A stretch of DNA of 7,354 nt from Myxococcaceae bacterium (GTDB lineage: Bacteria > Myxococcota > Myxococcia > Myxococcales > Myxococcaceae): assembly GCA_018262385.1 (NCBI GenBank), contig JAGSPQ010000161.1, forward strand, positions 1-7,354. The letters run 5' to 3'. Shown one piece after another: positions 1 to 6,606 of the stretch (the stretch's first letter is position 1; every line of letters starts with the position of its first letter). Position numbers and translations under genes: made by a program. The notes beneath the pieces were generated by a model. That model was given only the letters and a program-made list of their open reading frames with translations. It ran no database searches and was not told the DNA's origin.

Positions 1-1070
1 GCAGAGGAGTCAGTCCGACCGGCTGCACCGCGTATGAGCCGAACAACTCGATCGCGACCGCGACCCTGCTCAGCCCCGGCACCTATCCGCAGCTCGAGAT
101 CTGCGGCACCACCGAGCTCGACATCTTCAAGGTCCAGATCCCGGCGATGAGCGTCCTCACCACCAGCATCAAGTTCGTGAACGCCACCGGCAACCTCGAT
201 CTCTACCTCGGTGACGGCACGGTCGACGCGCAGGGCTACCTCAACACCCTCGACGCCTCGTCGACGACCACGTTCAACGAGGAGGAAGTCCTCAACCTCC
301 CGTTCGCCACGGCGACCACCGTCTACGTGATCGTCGACGGGGCCGCGGGCGCGGTGGGCAAGTACGATCTGAAGATCACCGTCACTCCGGGCGTCACCGA
401 CCGCGACTGCTTCGCGTCCTGCAAGATGATGACGCAGATGACCGGCGCGACCGCGTGGGGAACCGCGCAGGCGAACACCGATGGCTACTTCATGGTCACG
501 CCGTCGAAGTACGCGTGGGGCCGCAAGGACCTGGTCGGGCTGCTCAAGTACGCGACCGACTCGGTGCAGGTCCGCTTCCCGGGCACGGCGAACGACGCGG
601 TCGCCGTCTCGGACATCTGCCAGGCCGACGGCCTCACCCCCGGCACCGACGTGGGCAGCCCGCGGCACCCGACCACCACCCACGTGCGCGGCAACGACGT
701 CGACGTCGCGTACTTCCAGAACGACGGCAAATCGAACTACCAGATCATCTGCGGGCCCGGCACCGACACCAACGGCAACGGCTCGGGCGGCACCTACAAC
801 GACGGCCAGTTCTGCACGACCAACACCAACGTCGTCGACATCGCGCGCGAGGTGTTCTTCCTCGCCAAGCTCGCCGAGTCGCCCGACTTCCGGGTGGTCG
901 GCGTCGATCAGACGCTGGCGGCCCCGTTCAGGGCCCAGGCGCTGACGCTCTACAACGCAGGGGAGATCGGAGTGCGGCAGTACCGGCGCATCACCGAAGG
1001 CCTCGGCTTCGGAGCGGCAGGCGGGTGGCAGTACCACCACCACCACATCCACCTGAGCCTCTACGAGTAG
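1..1070 (+). CDS. Secreted PPC-domain LAS-type zinc peptidase, 5'-truncated
   Basis: The reading frame is open from base 3 to the TAG at 1068-1070, giving 355 visible residues. The true start lies upstream of the window; the ATG at 147 is internal because the domain begins before it. Residues ~12-128 look like a pre-peptidase C-terminal (PPC) beta-sandwich: an EPNN start, ATATLL, DIFKVQI, then NLDLYLGDG and KYDLKITVT. Residues ~136-355 carry H227-x6-D234 (HVRGNDVD) and H348-I-H350 near the C-terminus, the zinc-ligand pattern of the LAS fold (MepA/M74, M15 and VanX-type peptidases). Several cysteines (for example DCFASC at 136-140, ICQ, ICG, FCTT) suggest disulfides and an exported protein. 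LAS enzymes usually cut peptidoglycan peptides, so a murein endopeptidase or carboxypeptidase role is likely but inferred. A run of four His precedes the last ligands (YHHHHIH). PPC domains usually aid secretion or binding and are often removed. The fold call is fairly firm; the exact family is not. Confidence 0.8.
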   Translation, partial: RGVSPTGCTAYEPNNSIATATLLSPGTYPQLEICGTTELDIFKVQIPAMSVLTTSIKFVNATGNLDLYLGDGTVDAQGYLNTLDASSTTTFNEEEVLNLPFATATTVYVIVDGAAGAVGKYDLKITVTPGVTDRDCFASCKMMTQMTGATAWGTAQANTDGYFMVTPSKYAWGRKDLVGLLKYATDSVQVRFPGTANDAVAVSDICQADGLTPGTDVGSPRHPTTTHVRGNDVDVAYFQNDGKSNYQIICGPGTDTNGNGSGGTYNDGQFCTTNTNVVDIAREVFFLAKLAESPDFRVVGVDQTLAAPFRAQALTLYNAGEIGVRQYRRITEGLGFGAAGGWQYHHHHIHLSLYE

Positions 1071-1073
1071 CGC

Positions 1074-1679
1074 TCAGCCTTCGATCTTCAGCTGCTCGAC
1101 GATCTCGGCGATCGGCCGGCCGCTGAAGTTCTCGCGCGCCTGCTCGGTGGTGGTGAACGAGCGGGTCTTCATCCGGTCGATGTAGAGCGTTCCGTTGAGG
1201 TGATCCACCTCGTGCTGGAGGATTCGCGCCGGCCAGCCGGTCACCCGCCACACCTGCAGCTTGCCCTGCTCGTCGAGCCCCGACACCTCGACCTCGTGGG
1301 CGCGCTCGACCAGCGCGGCGTACCCGGCCACGCTCAGGCACCCTTCGAAGAAGAGCTCGGTCTGCTCGCCGATCAACCGCAGCGTGGGGTTGATGAACAC
1401 CCGGGTCGGAAACGGCACCCGGCCGCGCTCGGCCCGCTCTTTCTCGCTCGTGCCGGAGATCCGCTCCTCGTCGTCCTCGAGCACGATCACCCGCCAGGGG
1501 ATCCCGATCTGCGGGGCGGCGAGCCCGACTCCCGGCGCCGCGCGCATCGTCGCGATCATCGTCGCGAGCAGCGACTGGAACTCGGGGCTGCTGATCCGCT
1601 CGGGGGCCACTTCGATCGCTCGGGCCCGCAGCACCGGCGCTCCGGTCTGGACGATGGGAGGCAACTCGATCGAACTCAT
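1074..1679 (-). CDS. def: Peptide deformylase, PDF1A-like
   Basis: This 201-aa enzyme removes the N-formyl group from nascent proteins in the cytosol, using a metal ion (normally Fe2+). All three family motifs are intact: motif 1 GVGLAAPQIG at 50-59, motif 2 EGCLS at 112-116 with metal ligand C114, and motif 3 QHEVDHLNG at 155-163 with H156, E157 and H160. The segment GWPARILQHEVDHLNGTLYI and the following DRMKTRSF resemble plant organellar PDF1A more than E. coli Def; so does the SVAGY run after motif 2. An insertion of charged residues at ~68-88 separates the first two motifs. The start was set at the ATG at 1677-1679 because GGAAGAGG lies 5 bases upstream. The frame is also open to an ATG at 1742, but those 21 extra residues look like leader sequence. 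The gene converges on the peptidase gene with a 3-base gap. No fmt (formyltransferase) gene is in view. Confidence 0.96.
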   Translation of the reverse strand: MSSIELPPIVQTGAPVLRARAIEVAPERISSPEFQSLLATMIATMRAAPGVGLAAPQIGIPWRVIVLEDDEERISGTSEKERAERGRVPFPTRVFINPTLRLIGEQTELFFEGCLSVAGYAALVERAHEVEVSGLDEQGKLQVWRVTGWPARILQHEVDHLNGTLYIDRMKTRSFTTTEQARENFSGRPIAEIVEQLKIEG

Positions 1680-1684
1680 TTCCG

Positions 1685-1692
1685 CCTCTTCC
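1685..1692 (-). promoter_or_regulatory. Ribosome binding site of def
   Basis: Read on the minus strand this is GGAAGAGG, placed 5 bases before the ATG at 1679. It is the clearest Shine-Dalgarno match on this side and decides the 201-aa start over the upstream ATG at 1742. Confidence 0.65.
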
Positions 1693-1723
1693 AATAACGC
1701 CCCCGCGCGGAGAGCGCCGAGAA

Positions 1724-1740
1724 GCGGGCCGCTGGCCCGC
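1724..1740. repeat. Perfect 7-bp hairpin in def leader
   Basis: GCGGGCC, loop GCT, GGCCCGC: a perfect 7-bp stem with a 3-base loop, all but one stem pair being G-C or C-G with no mismatch. It sits 45-61 bases upstream of the def start, so in the leader or promoter of that gene. No T-tract follows on either strand, so it is not a classic intrinsic terminator. It could be a leader structure, a protein site or chance in G+C-rich DNA. Confidence 0.45.
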
Positions 1741-1783
1741 ATCCATCACCGGTTCCTCGGCTGCAACCAACGGTCTGCGCCAT

Positions 1784-1843
1784 CTTCAAGGCGTGCTCGC
1801 TCAGGGCACAGAAAGTGCCCCTTCGCTCCGCGCCACCTTGAAG
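1784..1843. repeat. Nested inverted repeat between two minus-strand genes
   Basis: The outer arms CTTCAAGG (1784-1791) and CCTTGAAG (1836-1843) are perfect 8-base complements. Inside them lies a second hairpin, GGGCAC (1804-1809), loop AGAAA, GTGCCC (1815-1820). Together they span 60 bases about 50-110 bases downstream of the stop of the 1893-2672 gene and upstream of def. Neither strand shows a T-run after a stem. It may act as a factor-dependent or T-less terminator for the unknown gene, or as a regulatory site for def. The rest of 1680-1892 shows no convincing gene or clear -35/-10 pair. Confidence 0.4.
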
Positions 1844-1892
1844 TTGTCTGCAGCCTGCTGGTTTCGCTCGAGTGACCGGTGACGGATGCGGG

Positions 1893-2672
1893 CTAGATCC
1901 CTGCCTGGAACTCGTCCAGGTGGTAGCTGGCGGTGAAGTCGTGGAGCGAACGGTTGCTCGACGGCGGCACCTTCAGGCCGAAGTTGTTGAAGAACAGCGT
2001 CTCGCCCTTCGACACCGCGACCTCGAACCGCGCCTGCGCGCTCTCTTTGGCCTTCGCGCCTTTTGCGGCGGTGGAAGGGAGGAAGCCCGGCAGCGAGAAG
2101 AGCCGCTCGAGATCGCGCGGGGTCTTGCACTCCGCGCCGCGCAGCTTGCCGTCCTGCCCGACCAGCACCTGCTTCTTCTGCACCGGCTCCGAGCCGTCCT
2201 TCGACTTCAGGCCGACCTCGAACAGCAGGCCTTCCTTGGTGACGACGCCCTTCTTCGCGACCAGCGGCTCGTACTCGGCCATCGGCTTCTTCGGCTCGAA
2301 CAGCGCCGGCGCTGCGTCGAGGAACGAGATGATCTTCCACGGCTCGCCCTTGAGCTCGATCTCGGTCTTGCCGCCGCCGAACAGCGCGCCGACGTCCTTC
2401 TGGAGCTTGCCCAGCTCGACGTGGGACTTCGGGTCGGGCTTGAGCGCCTCGTTCACCGCCAGCGCGCGGGCGACGGCGAACGCGTCGTTGACCTGCGAGG
2501 TGGATCCGGGAGCCACGACCGGCGCCGCCGGAGAAGCCGGCGCGGCCTGGGCCACCGGAGCGGCCTCCATCGCCCGCTGCATCTCCTGAATCTGGCGAAC
2601 CCGATCCGCTGGGCTCTTGATCTCGGCGCCACCGACAGGAGCCGTCTTCCGATTCGCGTTGTCGTCGTTCAC
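1893..2672 (-). CDS. Unrecognised 259-aa soluble protein
   Basis: I do not recognise this family. The frame ends at TAG (1893-1895); the chosen start is GTG at 2670-2672 (residues NDDNANRKTAP follow), which avoids overlap with the divergent gene. There is no clear Shine-Dalgarno before it, so the start is uncertain; Met codons at residues 31 and 35 are alternatives. There is no signal peptide or membrane segment. Residues ~16-35 look helical and charged, ~36-55 are an Ala/Pro/Val-rich flexible linker, and ~60-259 form a mixed, Lys/Glu-rich domain with one visible Cys (182). Recognisable stretches are ELKGEPWKIISFLD (~106-119), LLFEVGLKSKDGSEP (~149-163) and a C-terminal TLFFNNFGLKVPP. Codon use has strong third-position G/C and the composition is protein-like, unlike the Arg/Pro-rich frames opposite it, which supports a real gene. 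It lies head-to-head with the propeller gene; no function is assigned. Confidence 0.78.
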   Translation of the reverse strand: MNDDNANRKTAPVGGAEIKSPADRVRQIQEMQRAMEAAPVAQAAPASPAAPVVAPGSTSQVNDAFAVARALAVNEALKPDPKSHVELGKLQKDVGALFGGGKTEIELKGEPWKIISFLDAAPALFEPKKPMAEYEPLVAKKGVVTKEGLLFEVGLKSKDGSEPVQKKQVLVGQDGKLRGAECKTPRDLERLFSLPGFLPSTAAKGAKAKESAQARFEVAVSKGETLFFNNFGLKVPPSSNRSLHDFTASYHLDEFQAGI

Positions 2673-2702
2673 GCAGGGCAATTTCGCAGCGCGGTGGACC
2701 CG

Positions 2703-3803
2703 ATGCAAGCCGCGTCGAAATGGCAGACACTGCCCGGCCTCATGCGACGCGCCCGGTGGGTGAGCCTCTTCGTGGTCCTCTCGGCAATGGGGTACCTGCT
2801 GCTGTGGCCCAGCCCGATCGACCCACGCGCGTGGGAGCCGCCGCCGGCGATGCCGATGACCGGGCCTTTTGCGCTCAATCAGCGGCTCGCGGCGGTCGAG
2901 TGGTGGGCGAAGCAGTTGATCGGCCCCGAGGCGATCACCATCGACGCGAAAGGCCGGGTGGTCAGCGGGCTGCGCGATGGCCGGGTGGTGCGGCTCGAGG
3001 TGGGAAGCGACGCGCCCGAGGTGCTGGTGGACACCGGAGGGCGCCCGCTCGGGCTCGCCTACCACCCCGACGGACGGCTGATCATCTGCGACGCCCACAA
3101 GGGGCTGCTCGCGCTCGACTCGAACGGGAAGCTTCTGACCCTCGCCACCGGCGAGGGCGGCGTTCCGTTCGCGTTCGCCGACGATCTCGACATCGATCCG
3201 CAGGGGGTCATCTATTTCAGCGACGCCTCGGCGCGGTTCTCGATCGAGCACTTCACCGAGGATCTGCTCGAGCACCAGACCACCGGACGGCTGCTCAAGT
3301 ACGACCCGGCGACGAAGCAGGTGACCCGGATCGCCGACGGCTTTTCGTTCGCCAACGGCGTCGCGCTCGGCCCCGACGCGCAGTGGTTGGTGGTGGCCGA
3401 GATGGGCACCTACCGGCTGTGGAAGATCTGGCTCAAGGGCGAGCAGGCGGGGAAGAAAGAGCTGTTCGCCGACCTGCCGGGCTTCCCCGACAACGTGCGC
3501 TACTCGAAGAGCCGGCGGGTGTTCTGGATCGCGATCGGTTCGCCGCGCAACCCGCTGGTCGATGCGCTGGCGGGCGCTCCGTTGATGCGCCAGGTGATCA
3601 CCCGCCTGCCCAGGGCGGTGCAGCCCGCCGCCGAGCGGCACGCGTTCGTGATCGCGGTGGACGAGCACGGGAAGGTGGTCGAGAGCCTCCAGCACCGCGC
3701 GCCCGACAGCTACTCGCCGATCGCTTCGGCGTTCGAGCACGACGGCTGGCTGTACCTGGGCAGCTTCATTCGGGAGGGCGTGGCGCGGGTTCGGCTTCCT
3801 TGA
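2703..3803 (+). CDS. Membrane-anchored strictosidine-synthase-like/SMP-30 beta-propeller
   Basis: This 366-aa protein matches the strictosidine-synthase-like/APMAP branch of the SMP-30/gluconolactonase six-bladed propellers. Diagnostic stretches in order are GPEAITIDAKGRV (74-86), GRPLGLAYHPDGRLIICDA (113-131), GVPFAFADDLDIDPQGVIYF (153-172), TGRLLKYDP (194-202), FSFANGVAL (214-222), AEMGTYRLWKIWLKG (232-246), LPGFPDNVR (258-266) and EHDGWLYLGS near the C-terminus (345-354). Residues 19-35 form one hydrophobic segment after an Arg-rich start, so a signal anchor with the propeller outside the cytosol is likely. E76, N218 and D263 sit where this fold holds its metal or active site. The usual Asn of the 'ND' motif is Asp here (D160-D161). 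Members are lactonases or esterases or have unknown substrates; alkaloid synthesis is not implied. The ATG at 2703 has GGTGG 5 bases upstream; the ATG at 2742 is an alternative. A lipoprotein gene follows after 44 bases. Confidence 0.9.
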   Translation: MQAASKWQTLPGLMRRARWVSLFVVLSAMGYLLLWPSPIDPRAWEPPPAMPMTGPFALNQRLAAVEWWAKQLIGPEAITIDAKGRVVSGLRDGRVVRLEVGSDAPEVLVDTGGRPLGLAYHPDGRLIICDAHKGLLALDSNGKLLTLATGEGGVPFAFADDLDIDPQGVIYFSDASARFSIEHFTEDLLEHQTTGRLLKYDPATKQVTRIADGFSFANGVALGPDAQWLVVAEMGTYRLWKIWLKGEQAGKKELFADLPGFPDNVRYSKSRRVFWIAIGSPRNPLVDALAGAPLMRQVITRLPRAVQPAAERHAFVIAVDEHGKVVESLQHRAPDSYSPIASAFEHDGWLYLGSFIREGVARVRLP

Positions 3804-3831
3804 TCGCCGCCTCGCTTCCGGACGGGGCCTC

Positions 3832-3837
3832 TATACT
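3832..3837 (+). promoter_or_regulatory. Candidate -10 box (TATACT), near-leaderless
   Basis: TATACT differs from the TATAAT consensus at one position and stands out as an A/T patch in G+C-rich DNA. It ends 10 bases before the ATG of the lipoprotein gene, so a start point about 7 bases downstream would leave a leader of only a few bases. No good -35 lies 16-18 bases upstream, and no Shine-Dalgarno precedes the ATG. It suggests the lipoprotein can be transcribed separately from the propeller gene. Confidence 0.4.
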
Positions 3838-3847
3838 GGCCGCACCG

Positions 3848-4669
3848 ATGCGCTCGCGCTTGCTGGTGGTGCTGCTGGGTTTGTCTCTCGCGGTGGGGTG
3901 CACCCCGCGGATTCGTCTCAACTGGTCGCAGCCGCCCCGACTGGTGATCCCGCTCGAGCAGCCGATGGTCCTCGACGTGGAGGCCGACGGCGCCGCCCCG
4001 ACCGAGCACAACGTGATCGACGCGATCGTCGATGTCAGCCAGGGGCAGGTGCTCAACAAGTGGCTGGCGGTGCTGCCGGTGCGCACTGAGCTGAACCTGC
4101 TGCTGCGGCATGCCGGGCACCAGGTGGTCGAGCCGCAGACCGCGGCGGTGACGGTGCGCGTTCGTCCGACCCGGTGGTCGTTTCACTTGAACAAGAATCG
4201 CTCGGGGAGCGGCCGGCTCGAGGCACGCATCGAGGTGTTCGACCCGAACGGCCAGCCGTTGTTCTCCGATGACTACTGGGCGACCGGAGGCGGCGTCGAG
4301 CCGGAGGCGATGGCCCGATCGTCGCGCGCGCTCGCCGGAGCGTTCTTGCGCACGCTGCAGCCGACGCGGATCTCGGCGGTGGTCGAGCTCGACGACAGCG
4401 ATCCGATCACCGAGCCCGGGATCGCGCTGTGCGAAGACGGGAACTTCGAGGCGGCCTACCTGGCGTTCTCCGAGGCGGCCACCCGCGCGCCGAAGTCCGC
4501 GCCGGTGCTCTACGACCTGGCGGTGCTCGCCGAGGCCCGCGGGGACTACGACCTCGCCGAGTCGATGCTCACCCGCGCCACTGGCCTCGAGCCGAAGGAG
4601 CTCTATTTCTCGGCGCTCGAGCGGGTGCGGCGGGTCCGGAAGGACTCCGCTCCGGTGGCCACGCCCTGA
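3848..4669 (+). CDS. Envelope lipoprotein with C-terminal TPR repeats
   Basis: This 273-aa protein starts MRSRLLVVLLGLSLAVGC: a short positive N-terminus, a hydrophobic core and a lipobox-like AVGC with C18 as the lipidated residue. The -3 Ala is less usual than Leu. After cleavage T19-P20 follow, so outer-membrane sorting is plausible. Residues ~45-175 form an alpha/beta domain that runs from a conserved-looking helix (QGQVLNKWLAVLPVRTELNLLLRHAGHQVV) through a strand series (VTVRVRPTRW, RLEARIEVFDPNG, DDYWATGG) to a helix (SSRALAGAFLRTL). This architecture recalls YajG/LptE-type accessory lipoproteins, but I cannot assign a family. Residues ~191-262 hold two TPR-like helical hairpins (GNFEAAYLAFSEAATRAP and GDYDLAESMLTRATGLEP). 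TPRs bind partner proteins. There is no Shine-Dalgarno; a TATACT box lies 10 bases upstream. It follows the propeller gene on the same strand, so the two may be co-expressed. The lipoprotein and TPR calls are firm; the role is unknown. Confidence 0.85.
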   Translation: MRSRLLVVLLGLSLAVGCTPRIRLNWSQPPRLVIPLEQPMVLDVEADGAAPTEHNVIDAIVDVSQGQVLNKWLAVLPVRTELNLLLRHAGHQVVEPQTAAVTVRVRPTRWSFHLNKNRSGSGRLEARIEVFDPNGQPLFSDDYWATGGGVEPEAMARSSRALAGAFLRTLQPTRISAVVELDDSDPITEPGIALCEDGNFEAAYLAFSEAATRAPKSAPVLYDLAVLAEARGDYDLAESMLTRATGLEPKELYFSALERVRRVRKDSAPVATP

Positions 4670-4681
4670 CGGCTCGCCACC
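4654..4681 (+). terminator. Possible stem-loop across lipoprotein stop
   Basis: GGTGGC (4654-4659) pairs perfectly with GCCACC (4676-4681), with an inner GCC/GGC stem (4663-4665 with 4671-4673) around the loop that contains the TGA. This could halt transcription or protect the 3' end, but no T-run follows, so it is not a typical intrinsic terminator. Confidence 0.25.
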
Positions 4682-4865
4682 TCGCGCCGATCGCGTTGCG
4701 CTCCCTGCCCGTGGGGACGTCGACTCCGATGACGTCGCGTTTGAGTTCTACGCATTCGACGGAAAAGAGCCGAGCGCGTTCCTCGTTGCCAAGTCGAGGC
4801 CTTGCGAACCTGCGGTCAAGGGCCAGTCGGGCTCGGCCCCGCGGGAGAGACAGAGGGCCGGGAAG
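4670..4865. other. Convergent intergenic stretch, probably non-coding
   Basis: These 196 bases lie between the 3' ends of two convergent genes. I see no gene with a plausible start and composition. Small inverted repeats are GACGTC at 4716-4721 and 4731-4736 (6-bp stem, 9-base loop), and GGGCC (4820-4824) with GGCCC (4835-4839). Neither is followed by a T-tract on either strand. Codon-like structure is weaker than in the flanking genes. It most likely serves as a transcription end zone. Confidence 0.4.
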
Positions 4866-6461
4866 CTAGAGGACGTCCTTGCGCAGGAAGTTCATCGTCG
4901 CCCACGGCTCGGCCGCGACGGCCGCGAGCGCGCCGCCCATCATCGCGCCGACCACTCCGACCGAGGCGACGTCGCTGCCGCCGAAGAAGAGGCCGGGCAC
5001 CGGCGAGCGCGGCTTGAGCCACCGGTTGGCGAAGCGCGCCGGGGTGGGCTCGATTCCGTAGATCGAGCCGGAGGTCGGGCGGACGAAGTGCTCGGTGGTG
5101 ACCGGCGTCGACAGCTCGGCGTAGTCCACCATTCCCTTCAGGCCCGGCATCTTCTCGTACAGCTGGGCGAGCAGGCGATCGCGCATCCGCTGCTTGAAGC
5201 TCTCGTAGTCGTCGCCCCGGCGGCGCCAGCGCTGCTCGCGCCAGGGGGCGAACACTTCCCAGGGCACGAAGGTGACCACCTCTCCGGTGTGCCGATCGGG
5301 CGTGGCGTGGAGCGGATCCTTGAGCGACGGGAAGCTGACGTAGAGCACCGGCGCGGCGGGCAGCGCTCCGGTCGCAGTCACCCTCCAGGCGTCGTCTTCG
5401 CTGTCCCAGACTTCGTAGAACCACTGGTTGGCCGGGCCGGCTCCGGCGCGGCGGATGTCGCCCTTGAAGCCGAGGTAGAGGCAGACGTGGGCCGACGCGG
5501 GCCGCAGCTGTTCGAACGAGCGGGCCCAGGCGCTCTGGCGGTAGGGCTCGGGAAGCAGGGTGCGGACGGTGGAGAGGACTCCGGCGGCGCTGATGATCGT
5601 CGGCGCGCGCAGCTGCTCGCCACCCTTCAGCCGCACCCCGACCGCCCGGCCGTTCTCGATCAGGATCTGCTCGACGTCCGCCATGATCCGCGTCCACCCG
5701 CCGCTGGCCGCGACGGTGTCGAGCAGGGTGTTGGCGATCTGCTGTGAGCCGCCGACCGGGTAGTAGCCGCCCCAGAGGAAGTGCTTCACCACCAACGCCT
5801 GCATCGCGAACGCCGAGCGGCTGGGGGTCGAGCCGTAGTAGCCCCACTGGGCGGAGAACAGGGTGCGCAGCTTCGGGTCGGTGGTGAGATCCTCGATCAC
5901 CTTCCGGGTGGTGGCGCGCAGGTGGGGCTGCACCCCGGCGGCGAGCACCCGCTGGGCCGGCTCGCTGACCCGCAACGGCAGCACGCGCGAGAAGTAGTAG
6001 CCGCGCATGCCGGCCGAGATGCTCTTGGCGAGCCCGAGGTAGCGATCGATCGCGGCGCCTTCGCGGGGGAACGCGGCGAGCAGGTTCTCGCGGAACTGGC
6101 CGGGGTTGTCGGGGAAGTCGATCTGCATTCCGCCCGGGAAATGAAACGCGTCGTAGACGGGCCCGAGCGGCGCCCACTGAAGCTTGCCGTCGGTGATCGC
6201 GCGGAGCAGCCGGCCGGGCATGCTTCGCACCGTCACCTCTCCGACCGCGTGCACCCCGACGTCCCAGCGGTAGTTCTTCCGGGTGAAGGTGTGAGTGAAG
6301 CCGCCGGGGACGTAGTGCTGCTCGAGCACGCAGATCCGCATTCCGGTCTTTGCGAGCAGGGCCGCGGCGGTCATTCCTCCGATGCCCGAGCCGATCACGA
6401 TCGCGTCGAACGGGCCTCCCTTCGCGTCGCGGCTCCAGGAACGGGCGTCTCGAGTGGTCAC
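4866..6461 (-). CDS. FAD oxidoreductase, retinol-saturase/carotenoid-isomerase (CrtI-like) family
   Basis: This 531-aa flavoprotein belongs to the phytoene desaturase superfamily, closest in pattern to all-trans-retinol 13,14-reductase/CRTISO proteins. Residues 20-54 are the dinucleotide-binding fold: IVIGSGIGGMTAAALLAK with the GxGxxG at 24-29, then E47 ending the second strand and VPGG at 51-54. The next stretch, FTHTFTRKNYRWDVGVHAVGEV (in two halves around residue 65), is typical of the retinol-saturase branch. YYPVGGS at 233-239 precedes a helix and the segment VEQILIENGRAVGVRLKGG. The C-terminal FAD motif GLFFGGSD (490-497) with ASVGVVGAMMGG is complete. The family reduces, desaturates or isomerises polyenes and related hydrophobic substrates; the substrate here is unknown, and no carotenoid genes are adjacent. 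The start is GTG (6459-6461), the first possible because an in-frame TAG lies three codons upstream; no clear Shine-Dalgarno is present. It is divergent from the heme-oxygenase-like gene. Confidence 0.93.
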   Translation of the reverse strand: MTTRDARSWSRDAKGGPFDAIVIGSGIGGMTAAALLAKTGMRICVLEQHYVPGGFTHTFTRKNYRWDVGVHAVGEVTVRSMPGRLLRAITDGKLQWAPLGPVYDAFHFPGGMQIDFPDNPGQFRENLLAAFPREGAAIDRYLGLAKSISAGMRGYYFSRVLPLRVSEPAQRVLAAGVQPHLRATTRKVIEDLTTDPKLRTLFSAQWGYYGSTPSRSAFAMQALVVKHFLWGGYYPVGGSQQIANTLLDTVAASGGWTRIMADVEQILIENGRAVGVRLKGGEQLRAPTIISAAGVLSTVRTLLPEPYRQSAWARSFEQLRPASAHVCLYLGFKGDIRRAGAGPANQWFYEVWDSEDDAWRVTATGALPAAPVLYVSFPSLKDPLHATPDRHTGEVVTFVPWEVFAPWREQRWRRRGDDYESFKQRMRDRLLAQLYEKMPGLKGMVDYAELSTPVTTEHFVRPTSGSIYGIEPTPARFANRWLKPRSPVPGLFFGGSDVASVGVVGAMMGGALAAVAAEPWATMNFLRKDVL

Positions 6462-6606
6462 GGGCGCGATCTACTCTCAACCCGCCAATGAGCGGGGTTA
6501 ACTTCGCGCCACCCATGCGCCTGACCACGGATGCGGGAAGGCTCGCAGCGGGGGGCCGGTGGTTGCAAGATGCGCCGGCCGTGTTGCTGGCCACCTCGGA
6601 GATCTG
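6462..6606. promoter_or_regulatory. Divergent control region of FAD enzyme and oxidase
   Basis: The 145 bases between the two start codons must hold promoter elements for at least one gene. I see the palindrome GTTAAC (6497-6502) and an inverted repeat GGCCGG (6554-6559) with CCGGCC (6575-6580) around a 15-base loop containing TTGCAA. The loop repeat is 27-53 bases before the plus-strand start and could be an operator. No convincing -35/-10 pair is visible in either direction. A 39-codon frame from ATG 6488 ends in TGA overlapping the next ATG (TGATG), but has no Shine-Dalgarno, so I do not call it a gene. Confidence 0.4.
6598..6601 (+). promoter_or_regulatory. Ribosome binding site of heme-oxygenase-like gene
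   Basis: GGAG lies 5 bases before the ATG at 6607. This favours 6607 over the in-frame ATG at 6559, which has no such signal and would add sixteen residues outside the conserved domain. Confidence 0.65.

Noticed and set aside
1071..1073. Terminator between the convergent peptidase and def genes
   Set aside because: The gap is three bases and no stem with a T-run was seen around it.
1749..1795. Sigma-54-like promoter upstream of def (TGGCGC ... TTGCA on the minus strand)
   Set aside because: The two elements are about five bases too far apart for the -24/-12 spacing.
1872..2702. Plus-strand open frame running into the propeller gene from upstream
   Set aside because: The N-terminal part is antisense to the unknown gene and has Leu/Arg/Glu-rich low-complexity composition; the propeller domain with its anchor begins at 2703.
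1893..3740. Minus-strand frame continuing from the unknown gene across the propeller gene
   Set aside because: Beyond 2672 its translation is rich in Arg, Pro and His without domain signatures, while the opposite strand encodes a clear propeller. It is a G+C-rich shadow.
4269..5747. Plus-strand frame of 492 codons across the convergent region
   Set aside because: Low-complexity Arg/Ser/Pro composition, no start signal, antisense to the FAD oxidoreductase.
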